Source: an uncultured Clostridia bacterium (GTDB lineage: Bacteria; Bacillota; Clostridia; Lachnospirales; Lachnospiraceae). Taken from it: a DNA stretch of 7,855 nucleotides. The DNA is taken from positions 1 to 7,855 of the forward strand of contig CAMUFS010000136.1 of the NCBI GenBank assembly GCA_947088195.1, written 5' to 3'. The position numbers and the translations under genes are program-made. The notes under the pieces were generated by a model, which worked only from the letters and a program-made list of their open reading frames with translations, had not been told where the DNA came from and searched no databases. Positions 7,773-7,855 of this stretch are shown one piece after another; position 1 is the stretch's first letter, and each line of letters opens with the position of its first letter.

Positions 7773-7823
7773 CATTTTCGAAAGAGGTCCGCTCAGAGAA
7801 TTGGCTATGGTCCTCCGTCACCG
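7773..7823 (-). repeat. Right copy of a dispersed inverted repeat
   Basis: Read on the minus strand it starts CGGTGACGGAGGACC and matches bases 1-51 at 42 of 51 positions without gaps. The two copies face each other and enclose the whole gene set. It lies about 30 bp upstream of the operon promoter. The sequence on its far side (7824-7855) cannot be compared because the left copy starts at base 1. The minus-strand frame through it is open from the window edge to a TAA at 7740-7738. Confidence 0.7.
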
Positions 7824-7855
7824 CGCTCCCGCTTAGTGAAAAACGTAACAGACAC

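Overview
The window comes from a low-to-moderate GC Firmicute, most likely a gut clostridium of the Lachnospiraceae type. This is inferred from the strong AGGAGG-type ribosome binding sites, an Fhs-type formate-tetrahydrofolate ligase, a MalY/PatB aminotransferase and the overall protein style. No rRNA, tRNA or CRISPR is present. Every supported gene lies on the minus strand, so transcription runs from right to left.

Right to left: a 51-bp dispersed repeat copy (7773-7823) lies upstream of a good sigma-A-like promoter (7713-7741). The promoter feeds five tightly spaced genes: a seven-bladed beta-propeller lactonase-family protein (6620-7672), a PUA plus SAM-methyltransferase of the RlmI (23S rRNA m5C) family broken by one missing base (5393-6594), a MalY/PatB cystathionine beta-lyase (4166-5356), fhs (2481-4151) and argS (689-2458). 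Gaps between them are 25, 36, 14 and 22 nt, as expected for one operon. It ends in a perfect 12-bp stem terminator (587-622).

The operon is metabolic and translational housekeeping: arginyl-tRNA charging, formate activation into the folate one-carbon pool, sulfur amino acid turnover, rRNA modification and a sugar-lactonase-like protein. No new multi-gene system is visible in it.

Beyond the terminator, 501-584 holds two further strong inverted-repeat structures that are not classical terminators. An AT-rich gene for a two-helix membrane protein of unknown function (139-420) follows. The left edge (1-51) carries a second copy of the right-edge repeat in opposite orientation (42 of 51 positions identical), so the segment is bracketed by diverged inverted repeats about 7.7 kb apart.

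The points most worth a second look are the single-base frameshift in the methyltransferase, which lies at a canonical A AAA AAC heptamer, the pair of bracketing repeats, and the hairpin cluster after argS.
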